From Prevotellaceae bacterium (lineage in GTDB: Bacteria > Bacteroidota > Bacteroidia > Bacteroidales > Bacteroidaceae): a stretch of 37,965 nucleotides of DNA. The stretch is taken from the NCBI GenBank assembly GCA_021153165.1, contig JAGKTZ010000018.1, positions 1 to 37,965 of the forward strand, read 5' to 3'. Position numbers and translations under genes: made by a program. Numbering within the stretch: position 1 is the stretch's first letter; each line of letters starts with the position of its first letter. A model generated the notes under the pieces. The model saw only the letters and a program-made list of their open reading frames with translations, searched no databases and had not been told where the DNA came from. Of the stretch, positions 17,309 to 25,238 are shown one piece after another.

Positions 17309-18490
17309 TTACAAACCTAACTTCTTAGCGATGTGCTTAGGAAGAGCGTCCTTGTGGATCACGATGTTCATAGTCTTGTAAGCAACGAATGCCTTAGAAG
17401 CATAGAACATACCCTTGTAAGGACCATATTCACCCCAAGAGTTCTTCACCATAAAGAATTCCTTGCCATTTTGGTCCTTAGCAATACCGTACACTACCAT
17501 ACCGTGGTCGTCAGTAGTTTCCCAGTTGTCGTAACCATTTTGGCGGAGTTCTTGAGTGATAGTCATTTCATCGTTGCCAGTGTTGATCACAGCGCCACCC
17601 TTGAAGTTGTCGCCAGTCCAACGTGCAGCGTCAGAACCAGTCTTGTCATTTGTCTTGCCATTAGCAGGCACTGTCGCAACACCCTTGCGAGCATCGAAAC
17701 CCTTTTCGCTGACGTCAGAACCCCATGCGAAGCAGTAACCATTGCGTACACCGTGGTCCATTACTTCCATGAACTCATCGAGTGGGAGGTTGTAGCTTTC
17801 AGCCCAACGCCAGTTGTCTTGGATTTCAAGGATGAACTTTGAGTAGAATGGGTGGTGAGTGTAGCTGGTGAGCGATACATAGTCAGCAGGATTAAGACCC
17901 AAACTCTTCACGTAGCTCTGTGGAGTGTAAGTCTTGCCGTTGTGACGGAATTCCTTTGGCAATTCGCCGAAGTAGTTCTTGTAGATGTTGCTCAAGTCAC
18001 TCTTCCAAGTCAAAGTGATCTTCTTTTGCTTACCCTTAGCAATAGCTTGTACATAAGCAGAAGCTACAGCATCGAGTTGGTTGAAGTTGAAGAGTGAGTC
18101 ACCGTAGAGTTCACCTGGAGCAGGCATCGCTGTTTGTGGTACCATACCATAGTGTTCAAGACAGTAGATTGCATCATAGAAAGAACCACCTTGTGAGAAA
18201 CTTGCGTCGCCGTGTGTGCGCACAGCCTTGTCTGCGCGGTCCATGTAAGTGTTGTAAACGAGGAAGCTTTCGCAGAGGTCGTGTTCGCCCTTACCCATAC
18301 GGAGCAATTCAGCTTCGAAGAAACCGAGTGCAGAGTATGCCCAGCAAGTACCACTTTGGTTTTGGTCCTTGATAGAAGTGATCTTGTTTTCCTTCACTAC
18401 GGTATATTCTACCGAGTTCTCTTTTTCTTGCGCAATAGCAGTGCCTGAAACCAAGCATGCCAATGCGGCAGTCATGAAAATCTTGTTCAT
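17309..18490 (-). CDS. Secreted C1B (bleomycin hydrolase / aminopeptidase C-like) cysteine peptidase
   Basis: 393-residue papain-superfamily peptidase. Signal peptide 1-20 (MNKIFMTAALACLVSGTAIA), so it acts in the periplasm or outside, unlike cytosolic PepC. The triad is visible: C49 in 'QNQSGTCWAYSA', H329 in 'DDHGMVVYG' and N350 in 'VKNSWGEYG', with Q45 as the likely oxyanion residue. The M-V-x-Y-G and N-S-W-G blocks are typical of the C1B subfamily. It is shorter than classical bleomycin hydrolases (about 450 aa). It probably trims peptides for this presumably amino-acid-fermenting organism; that is inference. It is monocistronic, with a terminator after it and a low-complexity tract upstream. 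Confidence 0.88.
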   Translation of the reverse strand: MNKIFMTAALACLVSGTAIAQEKENSVEYTVVKENKITSIKDQNQSGTCWAYSALGFFEAELLRMGKGEHDLCESFLVYNTYMDRADKAVRTHGDASFSQGGSFYDAIYCLEHYGMVPQTAMPAPGELYGDSLFNFNQLDAVASAYVQAIAKGKQKKITLTWKSDLSNIYKNYFGELPKEFRHNGKTYTPQSYVKSLGLNPADYVSLTSYTHHPFYSKFILEIQDNWRWAESYNLPLDEFMEVMDHGVRNGYCFAWGSDVSEKGFDARKGVATVPANGKTNDKTGSDAARWTGDNFKGGAVINTGNDEMTITQELRQNGYDNWETTDDHGMVVYGIAKDQNGKEFFMVKNSWGEYGPYKGMFYASKAFVAYKTMNIVIHKDALPKHIAKKLGL

Positions 18491-18530
18491 TGGTCTAAAG
18501 TTTTATAAATTAATAGATTCTTGTGTACGA

Positions 18531-18640
18531 GTTGACAAATTGACGAATTGATAAGTTGACGAGTAAACGGGTAAACGAGTTCTTCTCTAAACTCTAAACT
18601 CTAAACTCTCAACTTTTATCTCTCATCTCTCATCTCTCAA
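18531..18640. repeat. Degenerate short-period tract upstream of the peptidase
   Basis: Successive imperfect runs: GTTGAC/AATTGAC/GATAAGTTGACGAG, then AAACGGGTAAACGAG, then CTCTAAA three times, then ATCTCTC three times. It fills most of the gap between the two peptidase genes. It has no coding sense and includes no obvious promoter. Confidence 0.6.
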
Positions 18641-18656
18641 TATTCGTCATGCCTAG

Positions 18657-20063
18657 TTAACATTCTCTATGCTCAGCAATATACGCTTCTACGTCTGCTG
18701 TGTGATAGGGGATGAGACGCTTGCCCAGGAAGCGGCAACCATCTGCTGTGATCAGCACATCATCCTCGATACGGATGCCGCCAATATCCTTGTATTCTTC
18801 GATCTTGTCAAAGCAGAGGAAATCCTTGTTGATGCCTTCTTTGCGCCAGTGATCAATCAGAGCAGGGATGAAATAAATGCCTGGTTCATCAGTGATGACA
18901 TGGCCTTCCTCTAAGCGGCGTGCAAAGCGCAATGATGCGATACCGAATTGGTCGGCGGGGCGTGTTTCAGCATCATAGCCCACGTGGACTTGTCCGAGTC
19001 CCTCCATATCGTGCACGTCCATACCCATAGCGTGGCCAAGGCCGTGGGGCAAGAACAATGCATGTGCACCAGCCTTGACAGCTTCGTCCACGTCGCCCTT
19101 CATCAGTCCCAAATCCTTCAGGCGCTCGGTCATCAGGCAGCATACGCCATAGTGTACGTCCCACCAGCGTGTGCCAGGATGTGCGTGAGTCAAGGCAAGG
19201 TCGTGACAGTCTACGACAATATCATAGATTTCCTTTTGTTTTGTAGTGAATTTACCAGAGATAGGAGTGGTACGTGTGTGGTCCGAGCAGTAGTGTTCGC
19301 GTGTTTCTGCTCCGGCGTCGCAAAGAAGCAGACGACCTGCTTCCAGAGGACGAGCTGAGGGATAACCATGCAGTATTTCGCCGTGCATTGATACGATGCT
19401 TTGGAACGAAGGCACAGCACCCAGACTTGATGCGATACCATCCAGCACACCGCCGATGTAAGCTTCGGTCACACCAGGGCGACACAGACGCATCGCTGTA
19501 GTGTGCATTTCGTAACCAATCTCAGCCGCGCGTTCCATCTCTTCGATTTCTTCAGCGCTTTTCTTCAGGCGCAATTTTACGACAGCATCAATCAGCCGTT
19601 GTGAAGCAGCCGCACGTTGTGCACTATGGTGGATACCGAGCAGGTCGGTGATGGTGAGCATCGTTTCGTGACGATAGGGTGGCAAGAAGTGGATAGTGCG
19701 ACCTGCCGCCTTAGCACGATTAAGCAATTCGCTGAGTGCTGCCATCGGTGCAGTCTTTGCTACGCCACATTCCTCAGCCATTTGTACCACACTGGTCACT
19801 TCGCCATACCATACGATATCATCAATATCTATCTCGTTGCCAAAGAGGGTTTCTTCGCCCGAATCAGCATCAATCACACCAACGAGACCATCGCGGTGCT
19901 GACCGAAGAAATAGAGGAAACTGCTATCTTGGCGGAATTTATAAGCATTGGCAGGATAGTTCATAGGACTATCATTGTTGCCAAAGAGCACAATGAGACC
20001 GTTGCCTACCAATTGGCGTAGGGCATTTCGGCGCTCAGTATAAGTGGATTTTTGAAAAAGCAT
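18657..20063 (-). CDS. M24B aminopeptidase P (Xaa-Pro aminopeptidase)
   Basis: 468 residues with no signal peptide, so cytosolic. It removes an N-terminal residue that precedes proline. The aminopeptidase P N-terminal domain (about 1-165) precedes the pita-bread catalytic domain (about 175-455). The five metal ligands are in place: D249 (LLLCDAGAE), D261 (CSDHTRT), H344 (HGLGHAMGMDVHD), E393 (DEPGIY) and E433 (GIRIEDD). Length is usual for the family (E. coli PepP has about 440). It is divergent from the patatin gene, with a -7 element in the shared gap. The adjacent secreted cysteine peptidase suggests a peptide-catabolism neighbourhood. Confidence 0.93.
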   Translation of the reverse strand: MLFQKSTYTERRNALRQLVGNGLIVLFGNNDSPMNYPANAYKFRQDSSFLYFFGQHRDGLVGVIDADSGEETLFGNEIDIDDIVWYGEVTSVVQMAEECGVAKTAPMAALSELLNRAKAAGRTIHFLPPYRHETMLTITDLLGIHHSAQRAAASQRLIDAVVKLRLKKSAEEIEEMERAAEIGYEMHTTAMRLCRPGVTEAYIGGVLDGIASSLGAVPSFQSIVSMHGEILHGYPSARPLEAGRLLLCDAGAETREHYCSDHTRTTPISGKFTTKQKEIYDIVVDCHDLALTHAHPGTRWWDVHYGVCCLMTERLKDLGLMKGDVDEAVKAGAHALFLPHGLGHAMGMDVHDMEGLGQVHVGYDAETRPADQFGIASLRFARRLEEGHVITDEPGIYFIPALIDHWRKEGINKDFLCFDKIEEYKDIGGIRIEDDVLITADGCRFLGKRLIPYHTADVEAYIAEHREC

Positions 20064-20135
20064 ATTTTAGGTGTTTAGGTAGATAGTTTTTGAAAATAAT
20101 ATTCGTCGACCGATTGTGGCAGACGTTGCAGTTTG

Positions 20136-20143
20136 CAAATATA
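20136..20143 (-). promoter_or_regulatory. -7 promoter element for aminopeptidase P
   Basis: The minus strand reads TATATTTG, a TAnnTTTG match 73 bp upstream of the start codon. No TTTG was seen at the right distance for a -33 box. Confidence 0.45.
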
Positions 20144-20198
20144 TAGGGTGTAAAGTATTAATAGTTGCAAAAATACGCATTTTTTTCGTGGAATGCGC

Positions 20199-20206
20199 TA
20201 TATTTG
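20199..20206 (+). promoter_or_regulatory. -7 promoter element for the patatin-like gene
   Basis: TATATTTG on the plus strand, 26 bp before the ATG at 20232. This implies a leader of about 20 nt. Confidence 0.55.
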
Positions 20207-20231
20207 CCCAATAATTTAATGTACTGTATAT

Positions 20232-21104
20232 ATGAGGTTTGAAAAAAATGTAGGATTAGTACTTGAAGGAGGCGGAATGCGTTGCGTCTTTACAAGTGGT
20301 GTGCTGGATTACTTCATGGACCATGATATAGAATTTTCCTATGCCGTCAGTGTATCAGCTGGGGCTTGCAATGGTTTGTCGTATATGAGTCACCAGCGAG
20401 GTCGTGCCAAACTTAGCAATATCGATATGCTGGAGAAGTACAAGTATATCGGACTGAAATATGTGTGGTCGCAACGTAGTATTTTTGATCGCAACTTTAT
20501 GTACGATACGATGACCCATGAAATCTTGCCATTTGACTTTGATGCATGTTTTTCGAACCCATGCCTTTTTGAAATGGTGACGACCAATGCGCGGACGGGT
20601 AAGGCTTGCTATCTGTCAGAAGATCATGTTCCTGTGCGCTTGATAGACATTGTGAAGGCGTCGAGTTGTTTGCCATTTGTCAGTTCTATTGTTCACGTGG
20701 ATGGCATCCCGATGTTGGATGGTGGAATTGTGGATTCTATTCCCGTGGAGCGTGCCATAAAGACAGGACACGATTTCAACGTCGTCGTACTGACGCGCAA
20801 TCGCGGTTATCGTGCCTCAGACAAGGACTTTCGTATACCCAAAATCATTTACTCCGAATATCCACGTCTGCGTATGGTGTTGAGCCACATGAACGAGTAT
20901 TACAACCGTCAGTTGGAAATGATCGAACGTATGGAGGACGAAGGTAAGGTGCTGGTGATTCGCCCGCAATTGCCCATAGTCGTGGACCGATTGGAAAGTG
21001 ATGTCGTGAAGCTCACCTCATTGTATCATGAAGGATATGCCGAGGCAGGACGCGTCATGTCTGAATTCTTGAAAAAGAGAAAGGTGGAAGAACACAAGGA
21101 CTGA
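20232..21104 (+). CDS. Patatin-like phospholipase family protein (YjjU type)
   Basis: 290-residue Ser-Asp dyad hydrolase expected to act on acyl lipids, with no signal peptide. The oxyanion loop is LEGGGMRCVFTSG (about 11-23). The nucleophile is S42 in 'SVSAGACNG' and the catalytic Asp is D163 in 'MLDGGIVDSIPV'. The first Gly of the G-x-S-x-G elbow is Ser (S40), which is unusual. The family is common in bacteria as YjjU-like proteins of poorly known substrate. It is a lone plus-strand gene; no clear terminator follows, and the next 500 bp are repeats. Confidence 0.88.
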   Translation: MRFEKNVGLVLEGGGMRCVFTSGVLDYFMDHDIEFSYAVSVSAGACNGLSYMSHQRGRAKLSNIDMLEKYKYIGLKYVWSQRSIFDRNFMYDTMTHEILPFDFDACFSNPCLFEMVTTNARTGKACYLSEDHVPVRLIDIVKASSCLPFVSSIVHVDGIPMLDGGIVDSIPVERAIKTGHDFNVVVLTRNRGYRASDKDFRIPKIIYSEYPRLRMVLSHMNEYYNRQLEMIERMEDEGKVLVIRPQLPIVVDRLESDVVKLTSLYHEGYAEAGRVMSEFLKKRKVEEHKD

Positions 21105-21332
21105 TTTATTCTCTAAAACTTTGACCTATAGGGCTATTTAACCACGAAACCTCACTAATTTTCACAAATATTTTTGTGTATTCATTCCCTTATGCTTCAA
21201 TCCACCTACCTATGAAGTCCTATTAGTGCCCACTAGTGCCCATTCGTGGTTCCACAATACGTTAGTGGTATTTTTGTATCCAGCGTATCTCTCGTATCTA
21301 CACGGAAAATTCATACAAGATACGTTGAATTA

Positions 21333-21506
21333 CATACCCCTTCCCCGCCTAAGGCGGTACTTCCCCTGACTCAGAGGAATAGTGCAGAATGTCCCGAATG
21401 GCAAGCACGAGCGGAGCGATTGCCCTCTGCGAATTCTGTGGATTCTGCGTGAGACCAAAACATCTGCGAGAAAGATACACGAGATCCCCGCGATACGTGG
21501 AAACTT
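21333..21506 (+). repeat. Dispersed hairpin repeat, copy e
   Basis: First stem CCGCC/GGCGG (21345-21349, 21353-21357, loop TAA). The CCTGACTCAG palindrome is followed by a diverged third stem (GGAATAGTGCAGAATGTCC). Fourth stem AGCAC-GA-GC-GGA-GC-GA-TTGC. A TCTGCG run, ACACGAGAT and GATACGTGGA end it. Confidence 0.72.
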
Positions 21507-21550
21507 AAAATACTTTATTTCGCTATAACCGCTCTGCTATGATATAAAAC

Positions 21551-21589
21551 AAAAAGAGGATGCACCAACCTGTAACAGTGTGCATCCTC
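21551..21589 (-). terminator. Rho-independent terminator of ndk
   Basis: GAGGATGCAC (21556-21565) pairs perfectly with GTGCATCCTC (21580-21589). The minus strand continues TTTTTGTTTT. It lies 27 bp beyond the ndk stop. Confidence 0.9.
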
Positions 21590-21615
21590 CTATATAATAT
21601 TTTATATTGGGTCAA

Positions 21616-22083
21616 TTAAAATTCATCGTTAGCATAGAGCCAATCAAATGTAGTTTGTTTCCATTCGATGATTTCTTCTGGGCGGAAGAAGCGATTCAGT
21701 TCCACCTCAGCAGTTTCGGGTGAATCGCTCGCATGTACGATATTTTCTTGGAAACTCATGCAATACGAACCGCGGATAGTACCAGGCGCAGCATTACGTC
21801 CGTTGGTAGGTCCAGCCAATGCGCGAACAGCAGCGATAGCATCAACGCCTTCCAGGCACATAGCGATTACAGGTGCAGTCATCATCGCATCCTTCACACG
21901 TTGGAAGAAAGGTTTTTCGCTCAAATGCGCATAGTGCTCGCTCAGCAATTCGTCAGTGAGCATCATCATCTTCATGCCGCAGATCTTCAAACCTTTGCGT
22001 TCAAATACGTTCACGATTTCGCCTACCAAAGCGCGTTGCAAGGTACAAGGTTTCAGTAGTACTAATGTCTTTTCGATAGCCAT
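21616..22083 (-). CDS. ndk: Nucleoside diphosphate kinase
   Basis: 155-residue cytosolic enzyme that moves the gamma phosphate between NTPs and NDPs through a phosphohistidine. The active site N-I-V-H-A-S-D-S places the catalytic His at 117. K11 in 'LLKPCTLQ' and the 'GPTNGRNAAPGTIRG' block (91-105) contact the nucleotide. Length fits the Bacteroidota branch, slightly above the usual 140-150. The gene is single, with a strong terminator behind it and a TACCTTTG box about 110 bp upstream inside a duplicated region. Confidence 0.96.
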   Translation of the reverse strand: MAIEKTLVLLKPCTLQRALVGEIVNVFERKGLKICGMKMMMLTDELLSEHYAHLSEKPFFQRVKDAMMTAPVIAMCLEGVDAIAAVRALAGPTNGRNAAPGTIRGSYCMSFQENIVHASDSPETAEVELNRFFRPEEIIEWKQTTFDWLYANDEF

Positions 22084-22191
22084 AGTAATTCAGATTTTAT
22101 TGAGGTTATTAATTGATTTTCGTAAGCATTTTAAGTTTTGAGCGACAGGTCGCCTTTTCCTCCACCTATCATTCCTTTATCCTTCTGAGTA

Positions 22192-22199
22192 CAAAGGTA
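22192..22199 (-). promoter_or_regulatory. -7 promoter element for ndk
   Basis: The minus strand reads TACCTTTG (TAnnTTTG). Similar CAAAGGT segments recur in the 83-bp duplicated units just upstream, so parts of the promoter region appear to have been copied. Confidence 0.5.
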
Positions 22200-22201
22200 G
22201 T

Positions 22202-22372
22202 GAAAGGCGAGCGGAAAGCAAAATGAAAAACGCAGTTTTTTAATATTTGCTTTTCCGAGTCGCCTCCTGCCTTATTCAAAGGTGGAAAGGCGAGCGCCAG
22301 TTAAAATGAAAACCGCAGTTTTTTAATATTTGCTTTCCCGAGCCGCCTCCTACCTTATTCAAAGGTGGAAGT
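22202..22372. repeat. Two tandem 83-bp units upstream of ndk
   Basis: GAAAGGCGAG recurs at 22202 and 22285. Each unit holds AAAATGAAAA-C-CGCAGTTTTTTAATATTTGC, a palindromic GTTTTT arm, CCGAG-CCGCCTCC and CTTATTCAAAGGTGG. In unit 1 AAAGCAAA also pairs with TTTGCTTT, making a long stem-loop at about 22214-22254. Confidence 0.7.
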
Positions 22373-22869
22373 ATCCCGTGTCAAGCCCCTATTAGTGTTT
22401 TTTGCCACGAATCTACACTAATTTCACAAATATTTTGTAGTGTGTATTTATTCTGTTGTTTTAATCCACTTTGCCTGTGAAAAAACAATTCGTGCCCATT
22501 CGTGTTCATTCGTGGTTAAATAAAATCTTCGTGGTGTTTTTGTCTCTGGCGTATCTCATGTATCTACACGTATCTTTTTTAATCCTCGTGATCCGAGGCT
22601 TTATTAGTGTATATTTGTGTTCATTCGTGGTTAAATAAAATCTTCGTGATGTTCTGTCTCCAGCGTATCTCGTGTATCTACACGTATCTTTTGATCCTCG
22701 TGATACCCGTGATACGTGGAGAACCCTAGACGCCTCAATGGGACGTCTCTACATGCGATATAAAACAGTTTAATCTGTGGAATCAGTTGATTATAAAAAA
22801 ATACCCGCGATACGTGGAGACAAAATTCACATCTGTGTGAAAACTCATTCAACTTTACTTGAAAAATAA

Positions 22870-22896
22870 AAGGTCCCCATTAGTGGAGACCTTTCA
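22870..22896 (-). terminator. Rho-independent terminator of the SPOR lipoprotein gene
   Basis: AAAGGTC pairs with GACCTTT, extended by two C-G pairs after one mismatch. The minus strand runs on into TTTTATTTTTC. It lies about 23 bp after the stop codon. Confidence 0.8.
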
Positions 22897-22918
22897 AGAA
22901 TTATCCAGCGATAATCAA

Positions 22919-23416
22919 TTATTTGTTGTAAAGCAACCAAGCGCCAGGGTAACTTGCCTTCAACTCGTCACGAGATTGAGCAGCTTGGTCTTTATAGTCA
23001 AATGAAGAAGCGATAACGCGGAACCAACCAGTTTGACCCTTGATAGTTTCGTTAGTCTTAACAACAGTCGCATTGTATCCACGACCATTCAAAGTGTTCA
23101 TCAAACCAACTGCGTTAGTTTGGTTAACGAAACTACCTACAACTACGCTATAAGCCTTGAGGTTAGCACCAGCAACGACAGTGATGCCACCAGGAATAGT
23201 GCGAACGTCGCTGTGATCTACAGTTGTAGTGGTTTGTTGGGGTTGAGCAGGAGTTACAACAGTTGTAGTTTGTTGGTTAGTTACATCTGTAGTAGCTTGT
23301 TGTTCTTGAGCCTTTGCTCTTTCGTAAGCTTCACGGTAAGCGCTGTCCTTAGATTTACAACCAGTGAAAACCATTGCTGCGCAGAGCGTCAAACCTAAAA
23401 GAAAATAATGTTTCAT
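22919..23416 (-). CDS. SPOR-domain lipoprotein
   Basis: 165-residue envelope protein. Lipoprotein signal peptide with lipobox VFTGC, so lipidated Cys20. A short helical K/E/R-rich stretch (about 22-45) leads to a Q/T-rich linker (about 45-78). The SPOR domain (about 83-163) shows 'YSVVVGSFVNQTNAVGLMN' and 'FRVIASSFDYKDQAAQSRD'. SPOR domains bind denuded septal peptidoglycan, so a role at the division site or cell wall is likely. The gene is single, with a complete promoter and its own terminator. Confidence 0.9.
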   Translation of the reverse strand: MKHYFLLGLTLCAAMVFTGCKSKDSAYREAYERAKAQEQQATTDVTNQQTTTVVTPAQPQQTTTTVDHSDVRTIPGGITVVAGANLKAYSVVVGSFVNQTNAVGLMNTLNGRGYNATVVKTNETIKGQTGWFRVIASSFDYKDQAAQSRDELKASYPGAWLLYNK

Positions 23417-23500
23417 CGTCTAAAAGATATTTTAAAGATTGAGATTAATTTACTGCTTCAATAATGCGATTGGCAGTACCGCAGCCTTTACACATCGTTG

Positions 23501-23532
23501 CAAAGTTACGATTTTATAACAGAATAGGCAAA
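23501..23532 (-). promoter_or_regulatory. Promoter of the SPOR lipoprotein gene
   Basis: On the minus strand TTTG (23532-23529) is followed after 20 bases by TAACTTTG (23508-23501). Both Bacteroidota boxes are present at good spacing. Confidence 0.75.
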
Positions 23533-23721
23533 TAATGTGGCATTATTTCACCTTTAAACTTGTTAATAAAGAAAAAAATGCAAAGTAAAAAGCCTTCCGT
23601 CGAACAAAAATCATAACGCGATTCACGAATAAACCGAATTATTGCAGTAAATTTGTCGCCAAATATTAAACCCCAAACCCCGCCCCTGGGCTCCTGGCTA
23701 TCGCGAGAAATCATAAAGAAA

Positions 23722-24226
23722 CAGTTCAATCACGTTGTTAAAAATAAAATACAACACGATGTCACAGATGAAACGGATTCCATGCTTCGTCTCAATGCGC
23801 TAGCAAAAACAGTTTAATCTGTTCAATCACGTTGTTAAAAATAAAAAACGACACGATGTCACAGATGAAACAGATTCCATGCATCGTCTCAATGCGCTAG
23901 CAAAAACAGTTTAATCTGTTCAATCACGTTGTTAAAAATAAAAAACAACACGATGTCATAGATGAAACAGATTCCATGCTTCGTCTCAATGCGTTAGCAA
24001 AAACAGTTCAATCTGTTCAATCACGTTGTTAAAAATAAAAAACGACACAATGTCACAGATGAAACAGATTCCATGCTTCGTCTCAAAGCGCTAGCAAAAA
24101 CAGTTCAATCTGTTCAATCACGTTGTTAAAAATAAAAAACAACACGATGCCATAGATGAAACAGATTCCATGTTTCGTCTCAATGCGCTAGCAAAAACAG
24201 TTCAATCTGTTCAATCACGTTGTTGA
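23722..24226 (+). repeat. Tandem array of five 97-bp units
   Basis: CACGTTGTT recurs at 23731, 23828, 23925, 24022, 24119 and 24216, exactly 97 bp apart, so there are five full units plus a partial one. Units differ by only a few substitutions (e.g. AACGACACG or AACAACACG, TCACAG or CCATAG). Each contains AACAGATT and AATCTGTT as inverted arms plus GATGTCACAGATGAAACAG. There is no long open frame, and there are no variable spacers as in a CRISPR. Confidence 0.92.
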
Positions 24227-24289
24227 AATAATCATATCGTTAATACGTCATTGTCCTATTTTCAATGTTAATCGTCAAACATTCCAAAT

Positions 24290-25195
24290 ATGTATAGAAA
24301 GAAAAATCCCTCGACCGTATACCATGTGAAGGAACCCGCACAACTGTTGGAATTCCTGATGATAGCCATGAACGGCGTCAGTCGCAACAAAGCCAAATTG
24401 ATACTCTCTGGCAGTGGCGTCAAGGTGAATGGTAAGCCTCAGACGCGTCATGACTACGCCCTGCATACTGGAGATGCTGTCGAAGTGAGCGCACACAAAC
24501 CCAAAGCGACACTGACCAACAAGTTCGTGAAAATGGAGTACGAGGACAAAGATATCGTTGTGATCGAAAAGAATGTGGGTATACTGTCAATGTCGCCCAA
24601 ACCCAATATCATGAGCGTGAAGACAGTGCTCGATAACTATTTCCGTAAGAACCGCAAGTCCTACACCGCACACGTTGTACACCGCCTGGACCGCGATACC
24701 TCAGGCCTCCTGGTCTATGCCAAAACGATGCAAGCAGAACAAATCCTGGAAAACAACTGGAGCGAGATCGTGACAGACCGCAGATATATTGCCCTGGTAT
24801 CAGGCCGAATGGAACAAAACGAAGGCACCGTGAAGAGCTGGTTGAAAGACAACAAAAACTATATCACCTGCTCCTCGCCAACAGACAATGGCGGCAAACT
24901 GGCCATCACACACTTCCGAGTACTTCGCTCCAACGACCACTACTCCCTGGTCGAACTGAAACTTGAAACTGGTCGCAAAAACCAAATCCGCGTACACATG
25001 CAGGACCTCGGTCACCCCGTCTGTGGCGATATCAAATACGGCAATGGTGACGACCCCATCGGCCGCCTCGCCCTCCACGCCTTCCGCCTCAACTTCTATC
25101 ATCCCATACTCGGAGACCACATGTCATTTGAAACGCCATGCCCCAAGACATTCCTTACTGTGTTTAAAGGTCAAGAGTCAAGAGACAAGGGATAA
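24290..25195 (+). CDS. RluA-family pseudouridine synthase with S4 domain
   Basis: 301-residue enzyme converting uridine to pseudouridine in rRNA or tRNA. An N-terminal S4 RNA-binding domain (about 10-70, 'SRNKAKLILSGSGVKVNGK') is followed by the catalytic domain (about 80-290) with 'HRLDRDTSGLLVYAKT'; D134 is the catalytic Asp. 'TGRKNQIRVHMQDLGHPVCGDIKYG' is the conserved RluA C-terminal block. The exact target (RluC-, RluD- or RluB-like) cannot be told from sequence alone. The last residues GQESRDKG are read from a low-complexity repeat that covers the stop codon, which suggests that the natural 3' end was replaced. Confidence 0.9.
   Translation: MYRKKNPSTVYHVKEPAQLLEFLMIAMNGVSRNKAKLILSGSGVKVNGKPQTRHDYALHTGDAVEVSAHKPKATLTNKFVKMEYEDKDIVVIEKNVGILSMSPKPNIMSVKTVLDNYFRKNRKSYTAHVVHRLDRDTSGLLVYAKTMQAEQILENNWSEIVTDRRYIALVSGRMEQNEGTVKSWLKDNKNYITCSSPTDNGGKLAITHFRVLRSNDHYSLVELKLETGRKNQIRVHMQDLGHPVCGDIKYGNGDDPIGRLALHAFRLNFYHPILGDHMSFETPCPKTFLTVFKGQESRDKG
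25172..25192 (+). repeat. Left arm of the inverted repeat around the S23-like gene
   Basis: 21 bases starting CAAGAGTCAA and ending ACAAGGGA. They match the reverse complement of 25634-25654 at 20 of 21 positions. The arm overlaps the last codons of the pseudouridine synthase. Confidence 0.75.
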
Positions 25196-25238
25196 GAGTC
25201 TATCGACTAGAATCATGGACCTTATTTAAAAGAAGTAT

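Larger units (their letters stand above)
21105..21615. other. Intergenic region with repeats, no gene
   Basis: 511 bp holding CACGAA/CATTCGTGG-type runs (about 21140-21250), GCGTATCTC runs, one copy of the dispersed hairpin repeat (21333-21506) and the terminator of ndk. Confidence 0.7.
22084..22918. other. Intergenic region dominated by repeats
   Basis: 835 bp holding the ndk leader and -7 box, the 83-bp tandem units, and two direct copies (starts 22504 and 22619, period 115) of a block running from TTCATTCGTGG through GCGTATCTC to a CTCGTGAT end. A copy of the nested-palindrome half (about 22760-22822) and the SPOR gene terminator follow. No credible coding frame was seen. Confidence 0.7.
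23417..24289. other. Intergenic region with promoter and tandem array, no gene
   Basis: 873 bp. The right end of the gap upstream of the SPOR gene carries its promoter, 23540-23720 is ordinary AT-rich DNA with no signal recognised, and 23722-24226 is the 97-bp tandem array. The last 60 bp precede the pseudouridine synthase and show no clear TAnnTTTG. Confidence 0.7.

Noticed and set aside
23722..24226. Tandem array as a CRISPR
   Set aside because: Units are contiguous and near-identical over all 97 bp, with no variable spacers. The Cas2-fold gene 2.6 kb away has no cas1 partner.
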